Source: Bathynomus jamesi (taxonomy: Eukaryota > Arthropoda > Malacostraca > Isopoda > Cirolanidae). Taken from it: a DNA stretch of 64,000 nucleotides. The position numbers and the translations under genes were made by a program. Positions 11,575 to 24,272 of the stretch are shown piece after piece (within the stretch, counting starts at the first letter, position 1; the number at the start of each line of letters is the position of its first letter). The notes beneath the pieces are model-generated. The model ran no database searches. It saw only the letters and a program-made list of their open reading frames with translations, and was not told where the DNA came from. Location: NCBI GenBank assembly GCA_023014485.1, contig JAJOZX010000872.1:891001-955000 (forward strand). The letters are read 5' to 3'.

Positions 11575-13747
11575 TCACCAGGGAAGGAATCGGTCGGCCT
11601 GTCGAACCCCGCGGAGGTTGCGGGGTCGAGTCGGCCGAGCGAGACCGGAGGCGTGATCACGGCAGGCAGAGGAACATCGTGGGCTGAGCGGGTCAGAAGG
11701 GCCCTGATGGGCCTCTATGGTCGGGCCAGGGGGGGCCACGTTAACCCCAAAAGGGGCGCTACCCCGCCTGTCCGGGGTCTCACGGCGGACCCTAGGTGGT
11801 GACAGGGGGTACCAGAAAAACCGGGCGGGTGGGGAGGGCGTACTCAGGGTAGCTGATGAGGGGGCCGGGGATGTTGGGGGGGTAGGTACGATGGGGGTGG
11901 AAGGAGGTGAACCAGAGTGGTCTCGAGGAGGGGTGGAGAAAATGGCACCCGGAGGCAAGGGTAGATCCAGGAGACTCATGGGCGTGGGCGCGGCCGAGCT
12001 TCCCTCGGTCACACCGTGCAGCTGCGCCAGAGCCGCATCCATTGGATCCACTGGGCTGGGTCTCGTCGTACGGGGCGGGTCGTGGATTTCGGCCACTATT
12101 GTCAGAGTCTGTGGGGGTAGAGCGGTGGGACTTCTGCGATGGGGAGAGATGGACATAGCAGACGTGGTGGGCGGTGTAAGGGTCCGAGCCGTCTTCTTGG
12201 TCTTAGGGGAAGAGGGAGAGAGACGTTGGAAGGCCGGAGGGTCTGGCGACACGCTCCGGCGTCTCCGCCTCGACGGCTTGCTCCGGGCGGCAGGTTCGGG
12301 CGTGTACAGGGAGCACTGGGAAGGCAGGGTTTGAGGTGGCTGGGACCTGGGAGCCCTGGTCCCAGACTCCTGGGGGATTCGTGGCAGGTGAGGTGCGGGA
12401 AGAAGAGGAACGGTGGGGGGACAGGGGACCGTCGGGTCCTGCGAGGATTTGCTTTGTGGGGAACAGGGAGCAGTGGCTGGGGGGGGGGGGTTCGGCGGCA
12501 GGCCAGGGCGGCGTGCCGAGAGCAGCGGCATAGGACATCCCCGGCCTCACCTCCCGACTCCGCACCCTGTCTCGTGCCTCACGGGGGCTAAGGAAGTCCG
12601 ACACTTGTAGGCCGCGGACCTCCTTCTCGAACTTGAAGAAAAGGCATTCGCGGGATGAAGAGGGGTGTGCGCCTTCGCAGTTGGAGCATTTGGGTGTATT
12701 GGGGCACCTGTCAGGGTGAGCGAGTCGTCCACAGTGCACACACAATTGATGCGGCTGTCGACAAACGGAGCTAACGTGTCCAAACTTATTGCATTTAAAA
12801 CAACGGGTCGGGTCTGGGATGTATGGGCGTATAGAAAACTCGCATGACGCGCGGTCTCCCATACCCCATACAATGCGGCCGGGGGGATTAGTGTATTGAA
12901 AGTAAGGAGCAGACGTGGGGTGGGGGAGGGGGTGCCTCCCTGTCGGGATGTGAAGCGATAGATCTTAGTGACTCCTTGGGGTGCGAGGTCCTCCAGGAGC
13001 TCGCTCACTGCGATCGACAATAGGCGGGTGGCGTAAATAGTGCCCTGACTGATTCAGGCGATGGTGTGGGGAAACGGACACCGAGCATCCAAGGACCTCA
13101 ATGGCGGAGAGTAGGGCTTTCGTCTCTGCGGCTGAGCGTGATTTTACGAGGAGGGAGACATCCCTCTGTGGGCGTACGTCATAGCGGCTGGAGTTGCTGT
13201 GGGTTCGGATCGCCTGGAACGTCCGTTCAGAGTTGGTCGGGAGGGACCCAGATGTAGGCTGAATCACCAGGAATTTGTGGATACTTGGAAGGGAGAGGGA
13301 GGCTGTAGAGTCGAAATGGACCGGGATATTCAACGGTCGATAGGACGGCCATGAATGCCGGCTCCCCCGTCCGCCGCGAGGCTCTCTCCGTGGGGAGGTG
13401 GGCTGACGGCGGGTAAGGGGGGCATATGGGGAGAGCAAGAAGCCGGGTTGTGGGGGCAAATCCTCGGTGGAACTCGACTTGCCCAAAGGTGGCTGAAGTG
13501 GGCTGGGGCGAGACCCCTGCTCCAGAGTGTGTAGGTCCAAAGGCATAGTCGAGGGACGGACTGGGGTCGGCAACGGAAAAGTAGAGTGCAAGCGTACCGC
13601 TTCCACAGGGGGGTCAACCCCATTAGGTTGCGGTCTTCCAGTGGTAAAGGACTCAAGGGCCTGGTTGCCCACCACCCGAGTGTTGAGAGTAGTAGTAGTC
13701 CGAGAGTGAGAAGCAGTAGTCGTAAGCCGAGGGGGAGAAGTGTCCAT
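11575..13747 (-). pseudogene. LINE copy C ORF1, gag-like protein
   Basis: ORF1 equivalent. The start at 13747 (MDTSPP...) follows an FCFAM context like the KIFFM context of copy B. Cysteine knuckles (CFKCNKFGHVSS, CVHCG, CSNCEGAH) lie at about 12815-12680. The N-terminal third resembles copies A and B in layout: a run of Pro/Ser, then an RSxAETKALL-type helix, then RLNQ..GTIYA-like sequence. The reading frame changes near 13000, 12860 and 12530. The Pro-rich tail ends shortly before ORF2. The protein probably bound RNA in the retrotransposition particle. Confidence 0.75.
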
Positions 13748-14072
13748 AGCGAAACAAAAAATAACTTCATCCCCCACGCGCATCCAGCCACCACCGACTC
13801 CAACAAGGGAAAGGCGAAGCGTGGGCACACTTGGTCCCACCGCCGATAGATGTCACGCAGGGGAGATACACCCGCACCCAGTCCCTGTGCCTGAAAGGCA
13901 GCCACTCTCATCCAACGCGCAGTGAAAAGCGGCAGGGACAGGGTTTGGGTTTGGTCGGAAAGCGACAAGGGTGCAGGGCAACCACCTCCCACACCCAAGG
14001 GCCAAGGAAGGGGTCAAAATCAAGGTCCAAAGAACGATGCCAAAAAAAGAGAGAGAAGCCAGAAAGAATGGG

Positions 14073-17000
14073 GGGTCATTCTCTGTCAGATCAACCAAAA
14101 AAAATTAAAATTAACACCCTCATCTCATATTTTGCTGAAATTTGGTTTATAGGGAGTTTGTGAGCCCTGAATCCATTTCTGAAATTATAAGGTCAATCCG
14201 ACCAACGGTTCAAGAGATATGACCTCGGGCAATTTGAGGTCACTCGCGAGGTTACTAACATTTGGCCAGCCATAACTTGGGTAATAATTGTCATAATTAT
14301 ATAAAAGTATATATATTTAGAATCAGAAAATGACAAGGAATCCAAATATGCAAGTTTTAGAACTCTAGGTTGAAAAATAAAAAAAGTTACACTGTAACCA
14401 AAATTTGAGGTCACGATTTGACCTCTGGGGTATCAATGAGAATTTTTTTTTTAAATGTAAAAAATGAAGGCATAGGCATTGGCTATTAGAATCAGCAAAA
14501 AAAAGTTTGTTTATGTTAGTATTTTCATGTAACTAACATATAAGTGAACACCATATTCATAAGTTGTGCGTCAATTCTACCTATTTTTTCACACTTAAGC
14601 TCATAATTTGACCTATAGAAATTAAAATTACATTTTTTATAGATATAAAAACAAAGTCAGAGTTCTTGACTAATAGAAACAATCAAAAAAGTTTGTTTAT
14701 GTTGGTACTTTTCATGTAACTAACTTATAAGTGAACACCATATTTATAAATTGCTTGTCATTTCAAGGAATTTTTATATCTTAGCTATCAATTTGACCTC
14801 AAGCTCCAGAATTTAATAAAAATTGTATTTCACTGCTAATCTACACTGGCAATAATAGTTATAATAGTGAAAGGGGAAGACTAAGCTCACATGTAGCCTA
14901 AACAAACCTGTTGAAACATGTTGCTACTTGTCTAAGTGCAGATCAACACGGATAGTTGCAAAATTCCTTGTCTACAGGTTAGTACAGTTCCAGCCAGCAC
15001 TGCGGGTGGCTGGTGGGTATGGTGTTTTAATGAGCCTCAGAGACTATCAAGGCCTAAAATATTAAGTGTGTATAGCTATATATTTTCTAAAAAATATAAT
15101 TACCTAATTGTAAATCCTATATCTTTACAGATCAAAATACAATGGTTCGGCACTTGAAATACTGCCAGGACCCTATTCAAAAACACGAAACGCATAACAA
15201 TCAATCTTAGAAAAGTGACTGATGTACTTGTTGAAAAATGTGCTGGAAGAGTGAAAAAAGACTCATTGTTGTGTGTGAACTGCTGGACACTGATAATGAA
15301 AAACCCCACTATACTTAGTACCACTGAAAACAACGAGTCTGAGCAGGATTCAAATGAATCATCTACTATCAGTGGCTTGAGTAACATCTCTTCAATTCAA
15401 GATCTGGACAATGACAGTGATTGCTTGATAAAGGAAAATCCTTCAACTTCAGTTGAACCAGTTCTAGCATTTCTGGACCAAACACCAGTTAAAAAAGTAA
15501 GTAATAAATTAATATAATAACTTATACTTTACTACAAGGTCTGTTTGATCTACTATATAGCCAATTATATAGCATTTAAAGTACTATAATTAATATTTAA
15601 TTACTAATATTCAGGTGTGTGAAACCTTTTTTTCTGTTCTTTTCAGAAGGGCTGTCATTAAGCCAGAAAAAGCGCAAGGCTCGTGGTAAGCTATCATCTG
15701 CTCAGAAACACCTGAAGGAGAGGCTAGAACTCAGTTATGGTGTTCAAATTACCGAGGAGGTAAGTGATACTTCAAAACCTGAAACTAAATCTGAAAAACA
15801 TCTAGACAAATTAATGAATGAATTGAAACAGTCATTCCTGGAGAGCAAATGTCACCATCACAAACTACAAATATTGACACTCTCACCATACACAATTGAA
15901 AAAACAGCTAGTTTCTTTCAAACTACAACATACATGGTGAAAAGAAGCCGTTCACTTAAATCAGAACATGGAATCCTTCCGAAGATTCCACTAATGAGCA
16001 AAGGAAAAGTGATATCTGAAGAACACAAAGATATAGTTAGAAGATTCTATGAGTCAGAAGAGGTTAGTCGTATGTGTCCTGGCCAAAAGGATTGCGTGAA
16101 AGTTATCAGTGCTGAAGGTGCAATGAAGGTGCAAAAACAATTGGTCCTCGGGAATTTAAGAGAGATGTTTGGACTATATAAAAATGATGAAAAGAATCCC
16201 AAAATAGGATTTTCCACATTTGCAAAATTACGGCCATCATATTGTGTGCTTGCCGGTAGTGGTGGGACTCATTCTGTCTGTGTCTGCACATACCATCAAA
16301 ATCCAAAATTGCAGCTGGCTGCATTGGGAGAAAGAGGTCTTTCATACAAGGATCTTATGGATTACAGTGTCTGCAGTACAGAAAGAGAGACTTGCATGAT
16401 GCAACTTTGCAATGATTGCCCAAGAGAAGAGGGTGTCCTGGATTTTCTTGAGTTACTTGACAGTGTGAAATCAGCTCCAAATGAAATATCTTACAAGCAA
16501 TGGGTGACTGTTGACCGTTGTACAATGGTTGATAAGGTGGAGTCACTTCATGAATACTTATCATCCCTAAGCATGAAAATATCCTGCATGGTTCATCATC
16601 ACTTTGTTGCTCAACAACAATCACAGTACTTCAAGCAGTTGAAAGAAACACTACCACCTCAGAGCGAGGTAGTTATAGTAGGTGATTTCTCTGAGAATTA
16701 TTCTTTCATTGTCCGGATGCTGCCCAAGGGTTTCACTGGGACAATTCACAGTGTACAGTTCACCCTTTTGTCATCTATTATAGATCATCTGCAGACCAGG
16801 AACTTAGCCATTTTAGTGTCTGTTTCTTATCTGCATCACTAAAACACAACACTATAATGGTTTACTCATTCATATTGAAGCTTATGACATATGTTAAATT
16901 CAGATGCCCACAATTGAAGAAGGTGCACTATTTCTCAGATGGATGTGCTGGCCAATATAAGAACAGATACAACTTCACAAATCTCTGTTACCATGAAGAG

Positions 17001-18377
17001 GATTTTGGTCCGTCTTGTGAATGGCACTTCTTTGCTACATCCCATGGCAAAAATGCATGTGATAGGATTGGAGGAACAGTGAAAAGAGCTACTGCTCATG
17101 CCAGTTTGCAGAGAACTACAGAGAGGCAAATTCTTACACCAGAACACGTGTTTCAGTTTTGTGAAGAAAACTTGAGCAAGAAGATAAATTTTTTCTTTGT
17201 AACTACAGCTGATTTGAAAGATGCAGAAGAACGGTTGGAACATCGATTCAAGGATAGTAGGGCTATTCCTGGAACTTAGAAATATCATAGATTTGTTCCC
17301 CTAAACAAGGAAGAACTGATGGTGTATCCCATTTCAAGTGGCATTGGAGAAAAGAAAAGAATAAGGAAAAGTCATTTTACTAATGAACCTGCAATGCTTG
17401 GTAACCTAAAATGTGTCAAACCAGGAGAGTATGTTGGCTGCATTTATGACATGCAAGTTTGGTATGGAATTGTGGAGGAATATTGTGAAGAGTTTGATGA
17501 TTTCACTGTGAACTTTCTACATCCCTCTGGGTCATCAGGATCAAGTGCATATTATTATCCATCAAACAAGGATTCATGTGCAGTGCCAGGACATCATATA
17601 TTAACTGTAATGAGTTGTCCTACCCTAAGAGGAGGCAGCAGAATTCAATACATTTTTCCACAAAAAGAAATTGATGAGAGCATCAAGCATGCAAAAATTG
17701 TATTAGGCTAGCACATGAATCCTCTAAGTAGGTCTTCCCCTTTCACTATTATAACTATTATTGCCAGTGTAGATTAGCAGTGAAATACAATTTTACATTT
17801 TTTGCCTTTGTTTTTATATCTATAAAAAAATGTAATTTTAATTTCTATAGGTCAAATTATGAGCTTAAGTGTGAAAAAATAGGTAGAATTGACGCACAAC
17901 TTATGAATATGGTGTTCACTTATATGTTAGTTACATGAAAAATACTAAAACTTTTTTTTGCTGATTCTAATAGCCAATGCCTATGCCTTCATTTTTTACA
18001 TTTAAAAAAAAAATTCTCATTTGATACCCCAGAGGTCAAATCGTGACCTCAAATTTTGGTTACAGTATAACTTTTTTATTTTTCAACCTAGAGTTCTAAA
18101 ACTTGCATATTTGGATTCCTTGTCGTTTTCTGATTCTAAATATATATACTTTTATATAATTGTGACCATTATTTACCCAAGTTATGGGTCGCCAAATGTT
18201 AGTGACCTCGCAAGTGACCTCAAATTTCCCGAGGTCATATCTCTTGAACCGTTGGTCGGATTGACCTTATAATTTCAGAAATAGATTCAGGGCCCACAAA
18301 CTCCCTATAAACCAAATTTCAGCAAAATCTGAGAGATGAGGGTGTTAGGCACTGGTTGATCTGACAGAGAATGACCC
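14073..18377 (+). mobile_element. 4.3 kb DNA transposon with very long TIRs, family not placed
   Basis: The termini are GGGTCATTCTCTGTCAGATC and its inverse. The left TIR spans about 14073-14884 and the right about 17735-18377. They are near-identical except for an extra block of about 170 bp in the left one. TGGG at 14069-14072 and 18378-18381 is a possible 4-bp TSD, although a G-run makes the exact edge ambiguous. The element is inserted in the 5' leader of LINE copy C, whose sequence continues on both sides. It carries one transposase-like gene. The TIRs contain repeated GAGGTCA/TGACCTC motifs. Confidence 0.85.
15131..17711 (+). pseudogene. Transposase-like gene of the long-TIR element
   Basis: A multi-exon gene relic. 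An acceptor-like TATCTTTACAG precedes 15131. The frame reads NLRKVTDVLVEKCAGRV with a CxxC nearby and runs to a donor GTAAGT at about 15499. The next part starts near 15647 after TTCTTTTCAG. It contains a block with FAKLRPSYCVLAG, THSVCVCTYHQN and GDFSENYSF, then, after a frameshift near 16715, a YFSDGCAGQYKNRYNF region and FFATSHGKNACDRIGGTVKR at 16930-17090. A TAG at 17277 interrupts it, and the frame then continues to 17711. I recognise this as a recurrent uncharacterised metazoan protein family but know no assigned superfamily. The D/H-rich blocks suggest a DDE/D-type nuclease, which is inference. Confidence 0.65.
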
Positions 18378-18499
18378 TGGGTTAAAGGAGAAAGAAAGAA
18401 AAAGCAGGAGGAGATCAGCCGGGTTCCCAAATGGGCCCAATGGTCCACGAGGGCAGAGAAAGCCCTTACACCGAAGAAAGGTGTATTCCCACATTCGCC

Positions 18500-20469
18500 A
18501 CCTTACTTGATTCCCAATCTATAGCATGATTATTTTGGTTGGCGTGATAAAAAATGGCATTATTAGTATTACAACTTCTGAAGGCATATTTGTGTTCTTT
18601 AATACGTTTCAATATTGCTTCCAGTTTCTCCCACATATAGTAAGTCACAACTTTTACAGGGAATGCTGTAGAGACAGGCTTGTTCCTGTTTTGCAACGTT
18701 ATTCCTAACCAATTTACTTTGCATGGTAGATGAATATTTGAATGCCAAAGCAAACAAAATCTTTCATCAATGGTTTTACTTTTTCTAAGCCAGCAATGTA
18801 ATGCAAACTCGCATACCGTATTGTTTTTGGTTAACTGAAGGTTCCTGAGGGGCATAAAAAGATTTTCTGGCTTTAAAATATGTCTTTCTTATAAACCACT
18901 CAGGATATTTTAAATCCTTAAAAATGTTCCAAATCTTTGAATTTTCCAGGTCCAGCAAATGTGGGCTACAAATCCTGAGTGCTCTTAGAAACATGGAAGA
19001 AATAATTGAGCTTTTAACCCCTTCAACATATGAAAAATAATGAATGTACCATACGAATTACAATGAGTAGGTTTTCTATAGACTGTGAAATTGGGCTTTC
19101 CACTTTCATTAATAACCAAAACATCTAGAAAAGGTAATTATTTGTCATTCTCCCATTCATATTTAAATTTTATAGAGGGAACAAGATTATTTAATGACAA
19201 AGAAAGTGTCAAAGTTGTTCCAGTGGTCAGGCCAAAATGAGAAAATATCATCTACATAAAACCAAATTAGATTCCTGGGACATATTGTTTGCAACAATTC
19301 CAACTCATAATATTCCATGTATAATGTACTCAGTATTGAGGATAAAGGGGACCCCATTCCCATATCAAAATGTTGCAAGTAAAATTCTTCACCGAATGAG
19401 AAGGCATTATTGGTGACACAGTTTTATCAGTTCTAAAAATACAGACATGGGCATACCTAGTTCTTCGTTACATGTTGGCAATTTTCTATCTAAAAAAAAC
19501 TAAGTACATCGTCAATGGGAACTTTTGTAAACAAGGACTTAATGTCAAAACTGATCATTCTTCCCCATTTTAAATCTAAGGACAACTTTGTTAATAAAGT
19601 CACAGGAATTAGTGATGTGTGAGCCTGAAAATTTACCAACTAATGGAGATAATTTATCTGCAAGAAATTTAGATAACCTGTAACTAAAGGAACCCCTGTG
19701 TGAAATAATGGGATGGAGCAGTATATTAATCTTATGGGTTTTGGGTAAGGTGTAAATGTGGGGGAGTTTGGGGTTAATCTGTAGAAATCTTTTAGGATCA
19801 ATGCCACGACATCTTTTAATAAGTTCCTGATAGTTTTGTTGAATTCGGCAGAAAGACACTTTAGGGGGGATGATCTCACTTTGGTGTAGGTGAATTCATC
19901 ACTAAGTAACTCTTCCATTTCTTGTTTATAATCACACTTGTCCAAAATAACCACATTGTTACTTTTGTCCACTTTAGTGACAAAAACTGCTTCATTCTTC
20001 CTGAGCTTGTCTAAAGCTAACCGGAATCTTTTGGGAATTGAGTCCATTGAGTTGAAATGTTCCAGAAACTTGCTCAGAATCAAACGATTTAAACATGGAA
20101 TATCAACCCTGGAATTAACTACGGAAGACACAAAATCTAAAGCAATGTTTTTATCAGGTTTAAGGGCAAATGACAGCCCTAAATTAAGAACGTCCTTTTC
20201 AGATAAGACATATGTCGATAAATTTAAAACAGAACCTTCCACTGCACACTTTCATCACATAAATTGGATAGCTTTCTGTTAAGTTGTTGTTCAGTGTGTC
20301 TAGTCCCGATGTCGCATTTATAATCTGGTTTCAAACAGCGCCACAAGTAGTTCACATGACATGCAATTTAATTTAAGGACACTTAGACAATTTCTTAGTT
20401 TGAAATACATATGGTCAATCTCTCTTTTAACACAGTGAATACGTTCCTTCAAAATTTCCCTGGCAAAAT
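18500..20469 (-). pseudogene. PLE reverse transcriptase and GIY-YIG endonuclease (left copy, main part)
   Basis: The central part of the Penelope protein in several frames. Upstream of 20200 is the N-terminal region (FAREILKERIHCVKREID...). RT motifs follow: ILDK near 19960, LPKTHK near 19750, MGSPLSS near 19350 and the catalytic YVDD near 19250. A PFLDVLV..VYRKPTH segment that is characteristic of Penelope-like RTs lies near 19130-19050. A C-terminal nuclease with YVGET, followed by RIKEH in a shifted frame, lies near 18640-18570 and ends in NNHAIDWESSKV. Frameshifts at about 19640, 19545, 19187 and 18610 inactivate it. The N-terminus lies beyond LINE copy B at 26993-26871. The C-terminal end continues at 7646 beyond LINE copy C. 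Confidence 0.8.
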
Positions 20470-20482
20470 TTGGAAGTGGTGT
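20470..20482. repeat. Target-site duplication of LINE copy B (left)
   Basis: TTGGAAGTGGTGT, repeated exactly at 26858-26870 on the other side of LINE copy B. Both lie in the Penelope coding sequence, which reads on across them. Confidence 0.92.
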
Positions 20483-20631
20483 TTTTGTTTTTTTTTGTAT
20501 TGGGGCATTAACCGCCATTTCCCACTATATGCTAGCGGATATCATGGCGAAGCAGAATATGAGAGAGAGAAACGGAGATGGGGGAAAGGCACTAGAAGTA
20601 GGAGGACCGCGTACGACAGGTGAGAAGTCAC

Positions 20632-23600
20632 CTAAAGCTCAGAGAGGTGGCGAGATTGGGAGAGGAAAAGAAAAAGACGGTCAAGCGAGAAGAGAGGGCT
20701 CTCAGCGAGCATAAGACGTAAACGATCGGGGAGGGGGAAATCAGAGAGGAACGGGAAGGCGCGACGACGTACTGATGACAGGGTGGGGCATTCCACAAGG
20801 ATGTGAAAGACGGTGAGGGGCGACTGGCAGGAGGCGCAACAAGGAGCCTCCAGACGGGACATAAGATAGCCGTGCGTGAGGCGCGTATGGCCGATGCGAA
20901 GCCGCGCAAGGACGACCTCTTTGTGTCGGGAGCGGTGGAAAGAGGACGCCCAATATGACAGGCGAGGGCGGATGGACCAGAGTTTATTTCCGGTGGCATC
21001 GTCCCAGGACTGCTGCCATATGCGGTCGTAGAGGGACCGAAAGACCTGCACATAGTCAGAGAAGGGGAGCAGGCGGGGGAGGGAAGGCATCGAGGCGGCG
21101 GACCGGGCTGTGAGGTCAGCCGCCTCATTACCGGAAACACCGACATGGGCAGGAACCCAGCAGAAGGTGACCCAGATCCGGTGAACGGTGTGCAGGACAT
21201 GGTACTCCTGTTGAATAATGCGTACGAGGGGGTCCGGGGAATCATAGCGCTCGAGCGCTTGAAGGGCGCTCAGCGAGTCCGAAAAGATGGTACAGGAAGA
21301 CCGCGAAAAACCCGATACCAGACGGAGGGCTTCCAGAAGGGCAAAGAGCTCCGCGGAAAAGATGGAGGCCTGAACCGGCAGGGGGAAACCCCGGGAGGTA
21401 GGTGACAGCGACGGAGAAGACGGCGGCCGCGACACCTGCAGGGGAGCGCGAGCCGTCGGTGTAGACGGGAACATCGTCCGAGTGTACGGGAAGATGGGCC
21501 AGAAAAGAAGACCGGAGGACGGTAGGAGGAGACTCCTTACGCAGGCCACGGAGCGCCTGGCAGAGGCAGATAGGGGTGGTCAGCCAGGGGGGCGACAGGT
21601 CGAAGGAGAACAGCAGAATAGAGGGTGGGGGGATCCCCAGGGACGAAAAGATGTCGGCCAGGGAGGCAGCGAAATGCCACGTGTCAGGCCGGGGTAGCGC
21701 CTGGGAGATCGCGGAGAAGAGTAGGGACCTCGGGAGGCGGCAGATGCGAAGGTAACACTTCGCCATGAGAAGGCCCCAGCGAAGGGGCAGGGGGGGGTGT
21801 CCGCAGTCCACCTGAAGACTAGCGACAGGGGACGAGCGGAAGGCACCCGACGCCAGGCGAAGGCCACGGTGGAGAAGAGGATCCAGCATACGGAGTGCCA
21901 GAGAGGAGGCGGAGCTGTAGACCACACAGCCATAGTCGATGCGGGATTGCACCAGGGAGGTGTACAGGCGCAGCAGAGTACGCCTGTCCGCCCCCCAGGT
22001 CATGTGGGACAGGTGACTCAAAAGGGAGAGGGTGCGGAGAGATGATTGCCGCAACCGCTTAAGGTGTGGAACCCAACCGAAAAATTCGTCGAGGGTCATA
22101 CCCAGGAATCGAACGGATGGGACGAGGGGAAGAAGAGTGCCAGCAAGGGTAAGGGCGAAGGTATGCGACAGACGGAGGCGCCGAGGACGGAAAAGCATAC
22201 TGGAAGACTTAGAGGGTGAGAAAGCATAGCCAACCGAGGACGCCCAGCGAACCACCACGTTGATGGCTAGCTGGAGTCGACGTTCAGCCAAAGACGGGAG
22301 GCGGCCAGAGCAATAGATAGCCAGGTCATCGGCATAGAGGGAGCTACGAACGGAAGTAGGCAGGACCGTAGCGACTGTGTTCATCACTAGTGAGAAACAC
22401 AGGACGCTAAGGACACTACCCTGAGGGACACCCTCCTCCAACGGAAAGTGGTCAGAGAGGGTAGAACCGACGCGGACGCGGAAAGAACGGGCGGACAAGA
22501 AATTATAAATAAAGGAGGGGAGAAAGCCTACGAAACCCAGGGAGCGTAAGCAGTCAAAGACCGCGCTCCGCCGAGTAGTATCGTAGGCCTTCTGGAGGTC
22601 GAAAAAGACGGCGAGTACAAAGTGACGCCGGGAGAAAGCCTCCTGCACATCGTGGCTAAGGAGGAGGGGGTCGGTGGTAGACCGGAAGCGCCGGAAACCA
22701 GACTGGGTAGCAGGGTATTGGTCACTCGCCTCCAGAGTAAGGGACAGCCGCGAGGCGACCATCGCCTCCATAACCTTGCAGGCGCAGCATGTCAGGGAAA
22801 TGGGGCGATAGTTCGACGGGAGTGAGGGGTCTTTATCGGGCTTCGGGATGGGGACGACGATGGACTCACGCCACTGGTCCGGGAATGAACCCTCCAACCA
22901 AATCAATCCGGTTATAGAGGTCCAGTACAAAGCTGAGAGCAGAGGTGCCGTAACAAGTCATAGGGGATATTATCGGGGCCGGTGGCGGAGGGCCTCCCGA
23001 AGCTCCATCATGCAGAAGAGGTGATTATAGGGGTCATCCCTATGAGGTGGAAAATCCGGTGGGTCGCGGCGGGAATGGGGGGAATCGGAACTGGAGATGG
23101 CTGCGAAGTGCGCCGCGAGTGCGTTCGCGACGGCCTCCGGATCGGAGACGAACTCGTCGTCCCCGACCCGAAGCACCGGGGGTCGAGGGGGGACACGGGT
23201 CCCCTCAAAGCTACGCACCTTGCGCCAAACAGTCGAGGAGGAGATCCCGGACACGTAACTCCGCCAGGAGGTACGCCGGGCCAGTTTCAGGACCCGACGG
23301 GCCACTGCCTTCAGGCGCTGAAATTCTATCTTGTGCTCCAGCTGGCGGGTCCGGTAGAAGCGGCGGCCGGCACGGCGCCGCTCCTGAACGGCATGGGAGC
23401 ACTCTGGGGTCCACCATGGGACGCTTCGCGGCCTGGGGGAGCCAGAGGTATGGGGGATGCAACTGGCAGCAGCCGAGAGGATCTTACTCTCGAGGAAGGC
23501 GAGGGCCTCACTGACGGAGGGAAAGGCAGGAATTGATGGCGAGATCGCCGTGCCCCTTGCGTATGAGGCCCAGTCTGCTCGGGCGGACAGAGGTGGGGGG

Positions 23601-24223
23601 GAGGAGACGGGTCGGGGTAAGACACACTGGGAAATGGTCACTGCCGGAAGAATCCGGCAGGACCTCCCAGGTGAACTCCATCACGATTTTGAGGGAAACC
23701 AGGGAAAGGTCGATACAGGTGAAACTGTCGTGGGCCGAGTGAAGGCAGGTTGGGGAGCCATCGTTCAGAAAGGTGAACTCGAGCTCGTCCATAAGGGAGA
23801 GAAGGGTCCCGGAGAGAAAGGTGGAGCAAACGTCCCCCCAGGCCGGGTCCCGACTGTTGAAGTCCCCGAGAATCAGAAAAGGGCGGGGAAGCTGAAGAAT
23901 TAGGTCACGGAGAGAATCGGGTGGAGGGCGTACGTTAGGGGAGGTAAAGAGAGCAGACCGTGAGCTGGCGCCCCAAGGAAAGGCGCACGGCCACAGCTTG
24001 CAGGACTGTACGGAGCGGGAGGGGATGGAGCGGTGCACGAAGACCGCGGCACCCCCCCTCCCCGCCCCATCGAGAGGCGGGGAAGGGAGCCCGCAGTAAC
24101 CGGACACTCAAGGGAGGGAACGGGATCCCAGAATCGTCTCCTGAAGGCAGAAACACGCCGGACACCTGGAGGCCAGGAGAGGAGAGACTCTCGAGGCCTA
24201 CCAGAAGCCCGCGGATGTTCCAC
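20632..24223 (-). pseudogene. LINE copy B ORF2: endonuclease, reverse transcriptase, RNase H
   Basis: The ORF2 polyprotein reads in at least four overlapping frames. The endonuclease starts near 24220 (LQWNIRG-like). LILGDFNSR lies near 23880 and SGSDHFPV near 23645. A WWTPEC linker follows near 23410. The RT (from 22930) shows NYRPISLT, FFDLQKAYDTTRR, GVPQGS and an intact YADD near 22336-22325. The RNase H, entered by a frame change near 21500, has TDGSRS, AELFALLEAL, SDSLSAL and GNEAAD. All catalytic residues I can see are intact, which is notable given the frameshifts near 24100, 23600, 22950 and 21500. The domain order supports an I/Nimb-type clade. Jockey elements lack RNase H. Confidence 0.82.
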
Positions 24224-24272
24224 TGCAGGAGCGAGGTATAGGGAGGGGTAGGAAGGTCAGCGTAAAGGATGG

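Larger units (their letters stand above)
7647..18500 (-). mobile_element. I-clade-like LINE, copy C, split by a DNA transposon
   Basis: A second subfamily of the same LINE lineage as copies A and B, clearly diverged from them. The 3' end is a poly(A) tract, seen as poly(T) on the plus strand at about 7627-7646. The 5' end lies near 18500, where Penelope sequence resumes. A 4.3 kb DNA transposon occupies 14073-18377, so 18382-18500 is the LINE's most 5' leader. No clean TSD is visible. About 60 bp of the Penelope target, judged against the plus-strand PLE copy, is missing across the junction, so insertion probably came with a target deletion. Confidence 0.7.
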
